The notes under the pieces: generated by a model
What the model saw: the letters and a program-made list of their open reading frames with translations, nothing else
The model's database searches: none
What the model was told of the DNA's origin: nothing
Program-made: the position numbers and the translations under genes
In this document: piece after piece, positions 14,942 to 22,321 of the stretch
Position numbering within the stretch: position 1 is the first letter of the stretch
Layout: every line of letters starts with the position of its first letter
Assembly: GCA_002717305.1 (NCBI GenBank)
Contig: PBDH01000007.1
Location: 1-25,496, forward strand
DNA length: 25,496 nt
Direction: 5' to 3'
Source: Gammaproteobacteria bacterium
Lineage (GTDB): Bacteria; Pseudomonadota; Gammaproteobacteria; Pseudomonadales; Litorivicinaceae

Positions 14942-15532
14942 TTAGCCGAAAATTTGCAGATCGATAAGATCATTCAAACAGTGAATTAGCATCAATTGAT
15001 GCTCCCTAACTGTCGGAGGATAGTCGGAGTCTACTCGAATCTCGATGTCTCCGTAGTTTAATAATGTAGAAATTTCGCCGCCGTCACCGCCGGTAAGAGC
15101 TATAATACGGAGTTCTTGTTCGTGGGCGGCATTAACTGTTTGCATAAAACTCGCGTCGGTCCCGGCGGTTGATAATACAAGCAAGCAATCGCCTGTCTTA
15201 CCGAGTGCTTTAATTTGCCGCGAATATTTTTCAGAACTCGATTCGTCGTTATGTGGGCTGATCATAGTAGCATCTGCATTGAGCGAAATGGCAGGAAGTC
15301 CCGGCCTGTCTCGCTCGAAACGATACATTAGATGTGTTGTAAAAATTTGCCCAATAAAAGCCGTTGAGCCATTTCCGAGCACAAGAATTTTTCCATCATT
15401 CAAGATGCAATCTGTGAGTTGCTGCCCCGCTGTCACTATTTGTGGTATGAGACCCGAACTTTTTTGAAGGATATCTGTTGCCTTTGCGATACGCATCGCT
15501 ATGCGCTCCTTTAAATTCTCGTTACTCGGCAT
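14942..15532 (-). CDS. diaA: DiaA-like SIS-domain protein
   Basis: A 196-residue SIS (sugar isomerase) domain protein, the same length as E. coli DiaA, which tetramerises, binds DnaA and promotes timely initiation at oriC. It is related to the phosphoheptose isomerase GmhA. Visible segments are LVLGNGSTAFIGQIFTTHLM (DiaA: GNGTSAANAQHFA), RFERDRPGLPAISLN, IKALGKTGDCLLVLSTAGT and IALTGGDGGEISTLL. The start at 15532 lies inside the lpoA 3' end. The family's ERI segment near the N-terminus supports it, although a good AAGGAG stands before a later in-frame ATG at 15498. The context beside lpoA and dolP favours DiaA over GmhA, but databases may call it a phosphoheptose isomerase. Confidence 0.87.
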   Translation of the reverse strand: MPSNENLKERIAMRIAKATDILQKSSGLIPQIVTAGQQLTDCILNDGKILVLGNGSTAFIGQIFTTHLMYRFERDRPGLPAISLNADATMISPHNDESSSEKYSRQIKALGKTGDCLLVLSTAGTDASFMQTVNAAHEQELRIIALTGGDGGEISTLLNYGDIEIRVDSDYPPTVREHQLMLIHCLNDLIDLQIFG

Positions 15533-17492
15533 GTGATAAGTCCGATTGAAGAAGTGATGGGAGCGGCTTCCAAAGATCAACACTGATCTTCTGATTCTCG
15601 GAGATCCGGACATTCGAGAGTTGCCGATGAATGAGAGAGTCTGCGCCAAGAGTCAAATATCCTGTCTCTCCATGGAAAGACGTGGATCCACCGAATCCAA
15701 GCTTTATAGCCATTCGCATTGCATCAACGCCGATGGCGACCAGTGAGCCAAATACACCTTGCGCATGCTGCCTCGAGTTCAGACCATCTTTAGCTTTTGT
15801 TCCCAAATCCCAAGGCGTCACTATTACGTTCGTATTTTTGAGATCTTCCGCAATATCTGAGATATCTGATCTGTAGGCGCCGATGAGATAAACCTTGGTA
15901 TCTTCGAGATAGTAAAAATCGAGCAGAGGTCGTATTTGCTGGGCACGTTTAGGATCTGTATGGACGATAACTGCGGACATGTCTTGGCGAATTCGTGGCG
16001 TATGCTCTAATTGGAGGCCTAATATTTTGGAAAGCTTGCGGCGCCGATCATTGCTATCTGAGATTCCGAATGCTTTGGTTATTGCTATTTCCGGTTTCTT
16101 TTGATCCAAAACGAATATCCCTGCAGTTGACCCTCCTATGATTCCTATTTGATCATGAACTGCTTCGGCGGTGCGCGTTCCGAGAGTTGAGTCGTAATGA
16201 AACACAACTATCCGTGGTAGATCCATTTCCCGTGCAATCTGATTCACCGCGGACTTGGCGTCGTCTTCAACAGCGAGACTCAGACTGTAAACAGGGGATT
16301 TCAAGACGAGTTTATTAGTGGGCACGCGGTTGAGTGCTAATACTGGGACGTCGGGTTGTGTCTGTAAAAATGATGTGACTCTTTCCTTTTGCAGGGGTCC
16401 GATGACGAACTCAGTGACTGAGGATCGCCCCATCTGTGATAGCGTATCTGCTGTTGAGGACTCACTGTCGATAATGGTAAGTGCGATCCCCAAGTCTGGG
16501 CGATGTCTGTGATACTCATACAGAATACCATCACGGATGGCCCGGCCGGCGTTCGCTAAATCGCCAGATAGCGGTAGAAGTACAGAAATTTCAAAGTCCT
16601 TGGCTGGCTCAGCGTCAGTTAGGAACTCATACTCTGGAAGATTTGCTTTCAATAGTGGATGATTGTGATGCTTTCGTAACCATCGAGAGACGGAATCTAA
16701 GTTCCTCATTTTTTTTAGCTGAAGGGCGTTCGCCATGCCTGCAAGAAGGTCAGTGCCAACGCTCAAATCCAAGAGAATTCTTTCGGGTAATTGTTCTAGC
16801 TCTTCTAAAATATCCTTTGTGGCGATGACCAAAGATTCTGATTCGATATATCGGAGCCTTTCCGCATCGAATCGCAGCGCGGCAATTTTCATATTTAATA
16901 GTCGGTACGCGCTTGCTTTGATTTTTAATATGTCGGCACGCTCATTTGCTGAGAGAGTTCGAGGATCTACTCCATTTACTGTAAGAATTGCTGATTCAGG
17001 TTGATTTTGCGAGAGTAATTTCGCTGCAGTCTTAATCGGATCTCTTGTAATAATTGCAATTGGCGGCTCATTAATGAGTGGTTTCGATGTTGCACCAATG
17101 GCTTGGATAACGGGCGTATTTTCGATGGGGGTATACGCCTCAATTTTATCTTGAGATGATTTTGGTGGCATCGTGGGCGGTGGTTCGATAATTGGTGTTT
17201 CATTGGTTTTTGTCGCTTGCTCGCGGGTGAAGGTTGATAATTCTGTCCGAGCGATCTCTCGCGAACGACGATTCCAATCGATTTGCTCAGGTAATGATAG
17301 CTTGATCCCGACTTCGGTAGCTGCTTGCTTTTCAGAAACCGATGCATGCGTTTTCTCTGGGGTGGGTATCTCAGTCACTGGCGGCTTTACTTGTTTCTGA
17401 CAGCCTACTACCAGAACAAGCGCTGCTAAACCGCTTGTTTTGAGGATAAGTTTTCGTGCAGGCTTATTGTATAACAACAAATCGGTGCTCAT
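15522..17492 (-). CDS. lpoA: LpoA, outer-membrane lipoprotein activator of PBP1A
   Basis: In E. coli, LpoA reaches from the outer membrane through the peptidoglycan to stimulate the synthase PBP1A. It has 656 residues (E. coli 678). Lipobox LVVGC puts the lipidated cysteine at residue 31, after a charged and hydrophobic leader. A Pro/Thr/Glu-rich linker follows (about 32-135), then a helical TPR-like part (about 140-290, AAKLLSQNQPESAILTVNG...ILKIKASAYRLLNMK). The C-terminal half has a type-1 periplasmic-binding fold (about 300-650, ISVLLPLSGDLANAGRAIRDG). ATG 17492 has no strong ribosome-binding site but is the only sensible start. It sits 1 base from the likely divergent rsmI start. DiaA overlaps its end by 11 bases. 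Confidence 0.93.
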   Translation of the reverse strand: MSTDLLLYNKPARKLILKTSGLAALVLVVGCQKQVKPPVTEIPTPEKTHASVSEKQAATEVGIKLSLPEQIDWNRRSREIARTELSTFTREQATKTNETPIIEPPPTMPPKSSQDKIEAYTPIENTPVIQAIGATSKPLINEPPIAIITRDPIKTAAKLLSQNQPESAILTVNGVDPRTLSANERADILKIKASAYRLLNMKIAALRFDAERLRYIESESLVIATKDILEELEQLPERILLDLSVGTDLLAGMANALQLKKMRNLDSVSRWLRKHHNHPLLKANLPEYEFLTDAEPAKDFEISVLLPLSGDLANAGRAIRDGILYEYHRHRPDLGIALTIIDSESSTADTLSQMGRSSVTEFVIGPLQKERVTSFLQTQPDVPVLALNRVPTNKLVLKSPVYSLSLAVEDDAKSAVNQIAREMDLPRIVVFHYDSTLGTRTAEAVHDQIGIIGGSTAGIFVLDQKKPEIAITKAFGISDSNDRRRKLSKILGLQLEHTPRIRQDMSAVIVHTDPKRAQQIRPLLDFYYLEDTKVYLIGAYRSDISDIAEDLKNTNVIVTPWDLGTKAKDGLNSRQHAQGVFGSLVAIGVDAMRMAIKLGFGGSTSFHGETGYLTLGADSLIHRQLSNVRISENQKISVDLWKPLPSLLQSDLSHAE

Positions 17493-17493
17493 A

Positions 17494-18354
17494 GTGTCAC
17501 AAGTAATTTTACCACCTATTTTACCACCTGCGCTTTACGTTGTCGCAATGCCGATTGGTCATAGGGGTGATCTTGCTCCACGGGCCATCGAGGTCTTGTC
17601 CCGAGTCGATATAATTTTAGCTGAGGATACGCGAGTAAGCCGGCAAATCTTGAAGGCGGTTGGGATTTTAACGCGCATGATATCATTCAATTCTTATTCT
17701 GAAGTTGGCAAAACCGAAAAAGTTATTGAATCCTTGGAGAAAGGTCAATCCTTCGCGCTTATTTCAGACGCTGGAACCCCGGCAATCAGTGATCCAGGAA
17801 GCTTTGTTATTAAACGGGTTATCGAATACGGTTATTCCGTGATCCCGGTTCCTGGTCCATGCGCATTAACAGCTGCGTTGTCTGTAAGTGGCTTTCCTGC
17901 TGCGCCCTCACACTTCTTTGGGTTCCTTCCGACTAGGTCCAGTGCTAGGGATCAGGAACTTACGACCGCACTGGCTTGTGCTGGTACATTGATCATCTAT
18001 GAGGCTCCTCATCGAATTGTGGACTTGGCCAAACGTCTGGATGCAAAAGCAGCTGGGCGCAATGTCCTTTTCGCCCGTGAACTGACAAAAACACATGAAC
18101 AATTAATTCGTATCACCGCGGGACAATGCGAGAAATGGTTTATTGATAACCCTGATCGAATCCGCGGAGAATTTGTGGTTGTGTTGGGGCCCTCAAAAAT
18201 ACAACCATCTAGTTGTGAGCTCGAAACAGAAAAACTTCTCGCTATGCTCGCTCGAGAACTGCCGCCTTCAAAAGCGGCTGCGCTTACCTCTGAAATTACT
18301 GGAATTCCCAAAAAAAAGTTATATCGTCAATTGACCGGAAAGTCAGAAGTGTAG
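17494..18354 (+). CDS. rsmI: 16S rRNA (cytidine1402-2'-O)-methyltransferase RsmI
   Basis: Methylates the 2'-O of C1402 in 16S rRNA using SAM, tuning the ribosomal P site. It has about 286 residues from this start. Tetrapyrrole-methylase-fold signatures are YVVAMPIGHRGDLAPRAIEVL, ILAEDTR, LISDAGTPAISDPG and VPGPCALTAALSVSGFP. The start is uncertain. Family N-termini begin a few residues before LYVV, and the in-frame candidates are GTG 17494, GTG 17485 and TTG 17467, none with a clear ribosome-binding site. GTG 17494 avoids overlap with lpoA. The first codons contain an exact 12-bp tandem duplication that encodes ILPP twice. rnpB begins about 12 bases after the stop. Confidence 0.93.
   Translation: MSQVILPPILPPALYVVAMPIGHRGDLAPRAIEVLSRVDIILAEDTRVSRQILKAVGILTRMISFNSYSEVGKTEKVIESLEKGQSFALISDAGTPAISDPGSFVIKRVIEYGYSVIPVPGPCALTAALSVSGFPAAPSHFFGFLPTRSSARDQELTTALACAGTLIIYEAPHRIVDLAKRLDAKAAGRNVLFARELTKTHEQLIRITAGQCEKWFIDNPDRIRGEFVVVLGPSKIQPSSCELETEKLLAMLARELPPSKAAALTSEITGIPKKKLYRQLTGKSEV
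17506..17529 (+). repeat. Exact 12-bp tandem duplication at the rsmI 5' end
   Basis: ATTTTACCACCT occurs twice head to tail (17506-17517 and 17518-17529). It keeps the rsmI frame and encodes ILPP-ILPP at the extreme N-terminus. On the other strand it lies 14-37 bases upstream of the lpoA ATG and supplies two AGGTGG blocks, both too far away to act as ribosome-binding sites. Confidence 0.95.
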
Positions 18355-18359
18355 ACACT
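18331..18359 (+). promoter_or_regulatory. Candidate rnpB promoter within the end of rsmI
   Basis: TTGACC (18331-18336) and GACACT (18354-18359) are 17 bases apart. A start 7 bases after the -10 falls at 18366, which is the first base of the predicted P1 helix of RNase P RNA. The -35 is a 5/6 match and the -10 is weak (3/6). The -10 begins on the last base of the rsmI TAG stop. Confidence 0.5.
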
Positions 18360-18365
18360 AACCTC

Positions 18366-18702
<337 letters not shown>

Positions 18703-18849
18703 ATTTTCCACTTTGCCTCACTCTTTTTTTCAATATTGAGTACGTTTTTCTAATCCCCCTTTAAATTAATTTATATCGATAATACAGTCACTTAGTGATT
18801 GGATTAAATAATTATTTTCAGAGTCTGAGGGTTCTATCCGGGTTGTAAT
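18703..18849. other. A+T-rich intergenic region between rnpB and the mra promoter
   Basis: I see no credible gene or small ORF here. It holds a T7 run (18724-18730) and a T5 run (18745-18749) that may serve as the loose end of rnpB transcription. CTCAAATATT (18697-18706) and AATATTGAG (18732-18740) form an imperfect inverted repeat, but no G+C-rich terminator stem is present. TCACTTAGTGA (18788-18798) is a short palindrome with five perfect pairs around a central T and could be a binding site. Confidence 0.6.
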
Positions 18850-18878
18850 TTGACTGTCTCTTAGTGGGTAAATAAAGT
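18850..18878 (+). promoter_or_regulatory. mra (dcw cluster) promoter
   Basis: TTGACT (18850-18855, 5/6 match) and TAAAGT (18873-18878, 4/6) with a 17-base spacer predict a start near 18885. That is the first base of the triple GTGGG array. One further GTGGG (18864-18868) lies inside the spacer. The gap to the mraZ start codon is about 70 bases. Confidence 0.65.
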
Positions 18879-18909
18879 TATTTTGTGGGAAAAAGTGGAG
18901 TGTTGTGGG
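18864..18909 (+). promoter_or_regulatory. MraZ operator: GTGGG boxes at 10-bp pitch
   Basis: GTGGG (18885-18889), GTGGA (18895-18899) and GTGGG (18905-18909) are direct repeats separated by exactly 5 bases each. This is the arrangement known for MraZ binding upstream of E. coli mraZ. A fourth GTGGG lies at 18864-18868, 21 bases before the first of the triple, on the same helical face. The array covers the predicted start site and spacer, so MraZ autorepression by blocking RNA polymerase is the natural inference. Confidence 0.88.
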
Positions 18910-18951
18910 TTTTTATAAATTATTTACCTAAAACTCTCCAAGGAGAAGACA

Positions 18952-19407
18952 GTGTTTCGCGGGATAAACCCGATCAACTTGGATGTCAAAGGGCGGGCCA
19001 CATTACCGGCAAAATATCGGACTCGCGTTACAGATCGCTGTGACGGTCATATGGTCGTTACAGTTCATCCCTTTGACCGCTGTTTACTGCTCTATCCGCT
19101 CGCTGATTGGGAACTTATTGAGTCTCAAGTAAATGCGCTTCCAAATTCATCGAGTCGTCAGGCTCGACGCCTTCAACATCTGATTGTTGGTTATGCAACT
19201 GAGGTTGACCTTGATGCTGCAAATCGTCTTCTTCTCCCCGCAACGCATCGTGATCATGCAGAGCTTGAGAAGCATCTAATTCTTGTTGGTCAGGGGCAAA
19301 AGTTTGAAATCTGGAGTGAGGCGCGTTGGACATCGACAACAGAGACATACCTCAGTGAATCATTTGATGAGGATCCCTCTGTCGAATTAATTAATTTGTC
19401 GCTCTAA
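18952..19407 (+). CDS. mraZ: Transcriptional regulator MraZ
   Basis: The first gene of the division and cell-wall cluster. In E. coli MraZ is an oligomeric DNA-binding protein that represses its own operon and affects other genes. It has 151 residues (E. coli 152) with two SpoVT/AbrB-like domains: residues about 5-50 (INLDVKGRATLPAKYR) and 77-125 (TEVDLDAANRLLLPATHRDHAEL). The DxxGR-type turn is kept in the first domain as DVKGR and altered to DAANR in the second. The start is GTG with AAGGAG 6 bases upstream (18940-18945). The cognate box array lies just upstream. It precedes rsmH by 9 bases. Confidence 0.97.
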   Translation: MFRGINPINLDVKGRATLPAKYRTRVTDRCDGHMVVTVHPFDRCLLLYPLADWELIESQVNALPNSSSRQARRLQHLIVGYATEVDLDAANRLLLPATHRDHAELEKHLILVGQGQKFEIWSEARWTSTTETYLSESFDEDPSVELINLSL

Positions 19408-19416
19408 GGGGGTTCG

Positions 19417-20343
19417 ATGAGTCACATACCAGTGCTGCTTCGTGAAGCGCTGAACGGTCTATGTGTCAAGCAAGATCGGGTGTATTTAGATTGTACTTTT
19501 GGCCGCGGCGGTCATTCGGGGGCGATATTAGCAGCGTTAGGTGAATTTGGGTGTCTGATTGGGCTAGACCGCGATCCGTCTGCTGTATCCGTTGGGATGA
19601 AATTGGCCCGAAAAGATCCACGTTTTCAGATGATACATACTGCCTTCTCAAAATTAGAGGCTGCTCTTGATGAACTTGGTATAGAGCGTGTGGAAGGAAT
19701 ATTGATGGATCTAGGGGTATCTTCGCCACAGCTTGATGAGGCCCGTCGGGGCTTCAGTTTCCAAGCAGATGGGCCACTTGATATGAGGATGGATCCAACA
19801 ACTGGGGAGTCGGCTGCTGAGTGGGTAGCGCGAGCCGACACCGCAGAGATTGCACATGTGCTTTGGGTTTTTGGCGAAGAGCGATTCTCACGTCGGATTG
19901 CTCGAGCGATCGTTGAAGCGCGGGCGACCACACCAATTCAGACGACCGCGCAGCTCGGCAAGATTATCAGCGATGCTCAGCCCATTAAGGATCAAAAAAA
20001 GCATCCAGCAACCCGCGCATTTCAGGCAATCCGTCTTCATATTAACGGTGAGTTGATGGAGATTGAGAGAGGGCTCAATGCGGCCATGAATCGGCTTGAA
20101 ATTGGTGGTCGGTTGGTGGTTATCTCGTTTCATTCTCTCGAGGATCGTCTCGTGAAGCGGGCATTACGTGACGCGTCGCGGCTTCCTCTAGGTGATCCAA
20201 GGATGCCTTTACCTAACAATCTTGCGAAACCAAAATTACGACTCGTGGGTAAGGCTATCAAAGCGGGTCCAGAGGAGTTGCAAACGAATCCCAGGGCACG
20301 AAGCGCTGTTCTCCGAGTAGCGGAACGGACTGAGGCAGCCTAA
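19417..20343 (+). CDS. rsmH: 16S rRNA (cytosine1402-N4)-methyltransferase RsmH
   Basis: Methylates N4 of C1402 in 16S rRNA, the same nucleotide that RsmI modifies on the ribose, so both enzymes of m4Cm1402 are encoded in this window. It has 308 residues. It opens with SHIPVLLREALNGL. The SAM-binding motif is LDCTFGRGGHSGAIL, and the family motifs MDLGVSSPQLDEARRGFSF, GPLDMRMD and VISFHSLEDRLVKRALR are all present. It has a strong AGGGGG ribosome-binding site at the mraZ stop and overlaps ftsL by one base (TAATG). Confidence 0.98.
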   Translation: MSHIPVLLREALNGLCVKQDRVYLDCTFGRGGHSGAILAALGEFGCLIGLDRDPSAVSVGMKLARKDPRFQMIHTAFSKLEAALDELGIERVEGILMDLGVSSPQLDEARRGFSFQADGPLDMRMDPTTGESAAEWVARADTAEIAHVLWVFGEERFSRRIARAIVEARATTPIQTTAQLGKIISDAQPIKDQKKHPATRAFQAIRLHINGELMEIERGLNAAMNRLEIGGRLVVISFHSLEDRLVKRALRDASRLPLGDPRMPLPNNLAKPKLRLVGKAIKAGPEELQTNPRARSAVLRVAERTEAA

Positions 20344-20630
20344 TGCAGTGGTTTCATCGCTCAGATATCTGGTTATCCCTTCTGTTGACTGTCTCAATCC
20401 TGATTACTTCAGTATTTATTATTGATAGTGCATATCAGACGCGCCAGATGTATTCGGGATTGCAAGAACTAAGATCGGAAAGAGATCGACTTATGATCGA
20501 GTGGGGGCGGTTGATGCTGGAACGTGCAGCTGTGTCTGCTGATATGCGCATCGATGGCATGGCGCGCCATAGCTTGTCACTTGGTGCGGCGAGCGCTGAC
20601 CGGATGGTACTGATGGAGAGGTCGCGGTGA
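20343..20630 (+). CDS. ftsL: Cell division protein FtsL
   Basis: A small bitopic divisome protein that forms a complex with FtsB and FtsQ and activates FtsWI septal synthesis. It has 95 residues: a short cytoplasmic N-terminus (MQWFHRSD), a membrane helix (about 9-28, IWLSLLLTVSILITSVFIID), then a periplasmic coiled coil (QTRQMYSGLQELRSERDRLMIEWGRLMLE). Sequence is weakly conserved in this family, so size, topology and position between rsmH and ftsI carry the call. It overlaps rsmH by 1 base and ftsI by 4. Confidence 0.95.
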   Translation: MQWFHRSDIWLSLLLTVSILITSVFIIDSAYQTRQMYSGLQELRSERDRLMIEWGRLMLERAAVSADMRIDGMARHSLSLGAASADRMVLMERSR

Positions 20631-22321
20631 GTGCAAAGGAAAGACAGGCATCTAGTCGCTGGCGGCTGTGGTTTGTTGGCATGGCGCTTAGTTTACTGGC
20701 GATGACTGTATGTGGACGTTTGGTTTGGCTGCACGTCTTCGAGACAAGAAATCTGCGAGACATCAGCGATGAGATCACAATTCGTTATCAGAAGATACCA
20801 GCCTATCGAGGTATGATTACGGATCGTTTTGCGCAACCGCTCGCGATCTCGACACCAGTCGCTGCAATCGCTGCGCGTCCCCGAAAACTTACAGATTCCG
20901 CGTGGCCTGAGAAGCTTGCGCCTCTGGTGGATATTCATGCAGACAGTTTACGTGATCGTGTAGCAAAAAGCGTATCGCCATTCTTGTATCTCTCACGTTA
21001 TGTAACGCCGGAGCGAGCCAATCAAATTGAAGCGCTTGGGCTCGACGGTATCGAGGTGCTCCGCCAATTTCGTCGCTTTTATCCCGCCGGTGAAGTCGTC
21101 GCTCACTTGGTTGGTTTTACAAATATCGACGACAGCGGTCAGGAGGGTCTCGAGCTTTCTTTCAACGATTGGTTGTCAGGCAAGGATGGCTTGCGGCATG
21201 TGCTGCGTAATCGCCGCGCGAACGTCGTACGTTACGTGAGCGCAGATCAGGAGGTTAGGCAAGGCCAAGATCTACGATTGTCGATAGATCTTCGATTGCA
21301 ATATCTAACTTATAGAGCATTGAAAGAGGCCGTAACGCGAGCGCGGGCAGCTGGCGGGAGTGCAGTACTGGTTGATGCTTCGAATGGCGAAGTTATCGCG
21401 TTAGCCGCACAGCCAGCTTTTAATCCCAACGATATATCGACGCGACAACCTGAAAAAGTTCGTAATCGTGCGGTGACTGATTTAATGGAGCCAGGATCAC
21501 CTATCAAACCTTTCACGGTAGCAACCGCAATTGATCTGGGACTGATAGGTCCAGAAACATTAATCGATACGTCCCCCGGACGAATGAATATTCAAGGTCA
21601 CGTGATTAGTGATATGCGCAACTATGGTGAGATTGATGTGTCTAAGGTAATTGCAAAGTCGTCAAATCTGGGCGCCGCGAAGATTGCACTGATCATGGAG
21701 CCGTCGGCTTTACGTGACCGGTTAGCGATTCTCGGTCTTGGCCAGCCGACCGCGATCGGATTCCCTGGGGAAGAGGATGGATTTCTCCCGAGTTACGAGA
21801 CTTGGAGGGACATGGATAGGGCTGCATTATCGTACGGCTACAATCTAAATATAACGACGATTCAGCTGGCACAGGCATATAGCGTGTTTGCGAATGAAGG
21901 GCTTTTCCAACCACTGACTCTGTTATCGGAGGGTGTTACTCCAAAACCAGTTCGGGTGTTCAAAAAGGAAACTGTTCAAAAAGTTCTACCTATGCTTCGG
22001 GCGGCAACTGAAGAAGGCGGGACAGCTCGTCGTGCCCAGATACCGTTGTATCACGTTGGGGGAAAAACAGGGACGACCATGAAATACGCTGACGGTTCTT
22101 ATGCGAGCCGTCGGTATATTTCGAGTTTTGTAGGCCTTGCCCCAATCGCCAATCCCAGGTTTGTGATGGCAATATCGATCGATGATCCAAGATCGCAGCA
22201 ATATTTCGGTGGTCAGGTGGCAGCTCCCGTATTTGCAAATGTTATGGATGATGTCATGCGAATCTATGATATTCAGCCCGACAAGCTAGATCAGTCCATG
22301 TTGGCGCGGAGGTTCGACTGA
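20627..22321 (+). CDS. ftsI: Peptidoglycan transpeptidase FtsI (PBP3)
   Basis: The septum-specific class B penicillin-binding protein, which cross-links peptidoglycan during division together with FtsW. It has 564 residues. An N-terminal membrane anchor (about 13-35) is followed by the pedestal domain and a transpeptidase domain. The three active-site motifs are intact: SPIK (Ser291 nucleophile, Lys294) in MEPGSPIKPF, SSN at 345-347, and KTG at 480-482. The start is GTG in a GTGA overlap with ftsL, and it overlaps murE by one base. The C-terminus has a short extension past the transpeptidase fold, similar to other gammaproteobacterial PBP3 proteins. Confidence 0.98.
   Translation: MSAKERQASSRWRLWFVGMALSLLAMTVCGRLVWLHVFETRNLRDISDEITIRYQKIPAYRGMITDRFAQPLAISTPVAAIAARPRKLTDSAWPEKLAPLVDIHADSLRDRVAKSVSPFLYLSRYVTPERANQIEALGLDGIEVLRQFRRFYPAGEVVAHLVGFTNIDDSGQEGLELSFNDWLSGKDGLRHVLRNRRANVVRYVSADQEVRQGQDLRLSIDLRLQYLTYRALKEAVTRARAAGGSAVLVDASNGEVIALAAQPAFNPNDISTRQPEKVRNRAVTDLMEPGSPIKPFTVATAIDLGLIGPETLIDTSPGRMNIQGHVISDMRNYGEIDVSKVIAKSSNLGAAKIALIMEPSALRDRLAILGLGQPTAIGFPGEEDGFLPSYETWRDMDRAALSYGYNLNITTIQLAQAYSVFANEGLFQPLTLLSEGVTPKPVRVFKKETVQKVLPMLRAATEEGGTARRAQIPLYHVGGKTGTTMKYADGSYASRRYISSFVGLAPIANPRFVMAISIDDPRSQQYFGGQVAAPVFANVMDDVMRIYDIQPDKLDQSMLARRFD

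Noticed and set aside
14942..15532. Phosphoheptose isomerase GmhA as the identity of the SIS protein.
   Set aside because: The fold is shared, but the length and the position beside lpoA and dolP fit DiaA better. It is kept as an alternative only.
15533..15649. An upstream extension of diaA by 39 codons.
   Set aside because: It would lie wholly inside lpoA, and the family length of 196 residues is already met by the ATG at 15532.
19626..19931. Antisense frame of 101 codons with a Ser/Arg-rich product.
   Set aside because: It is a shadow of rsmH. The composition follows from the codon usage of the real gene on the other strand.
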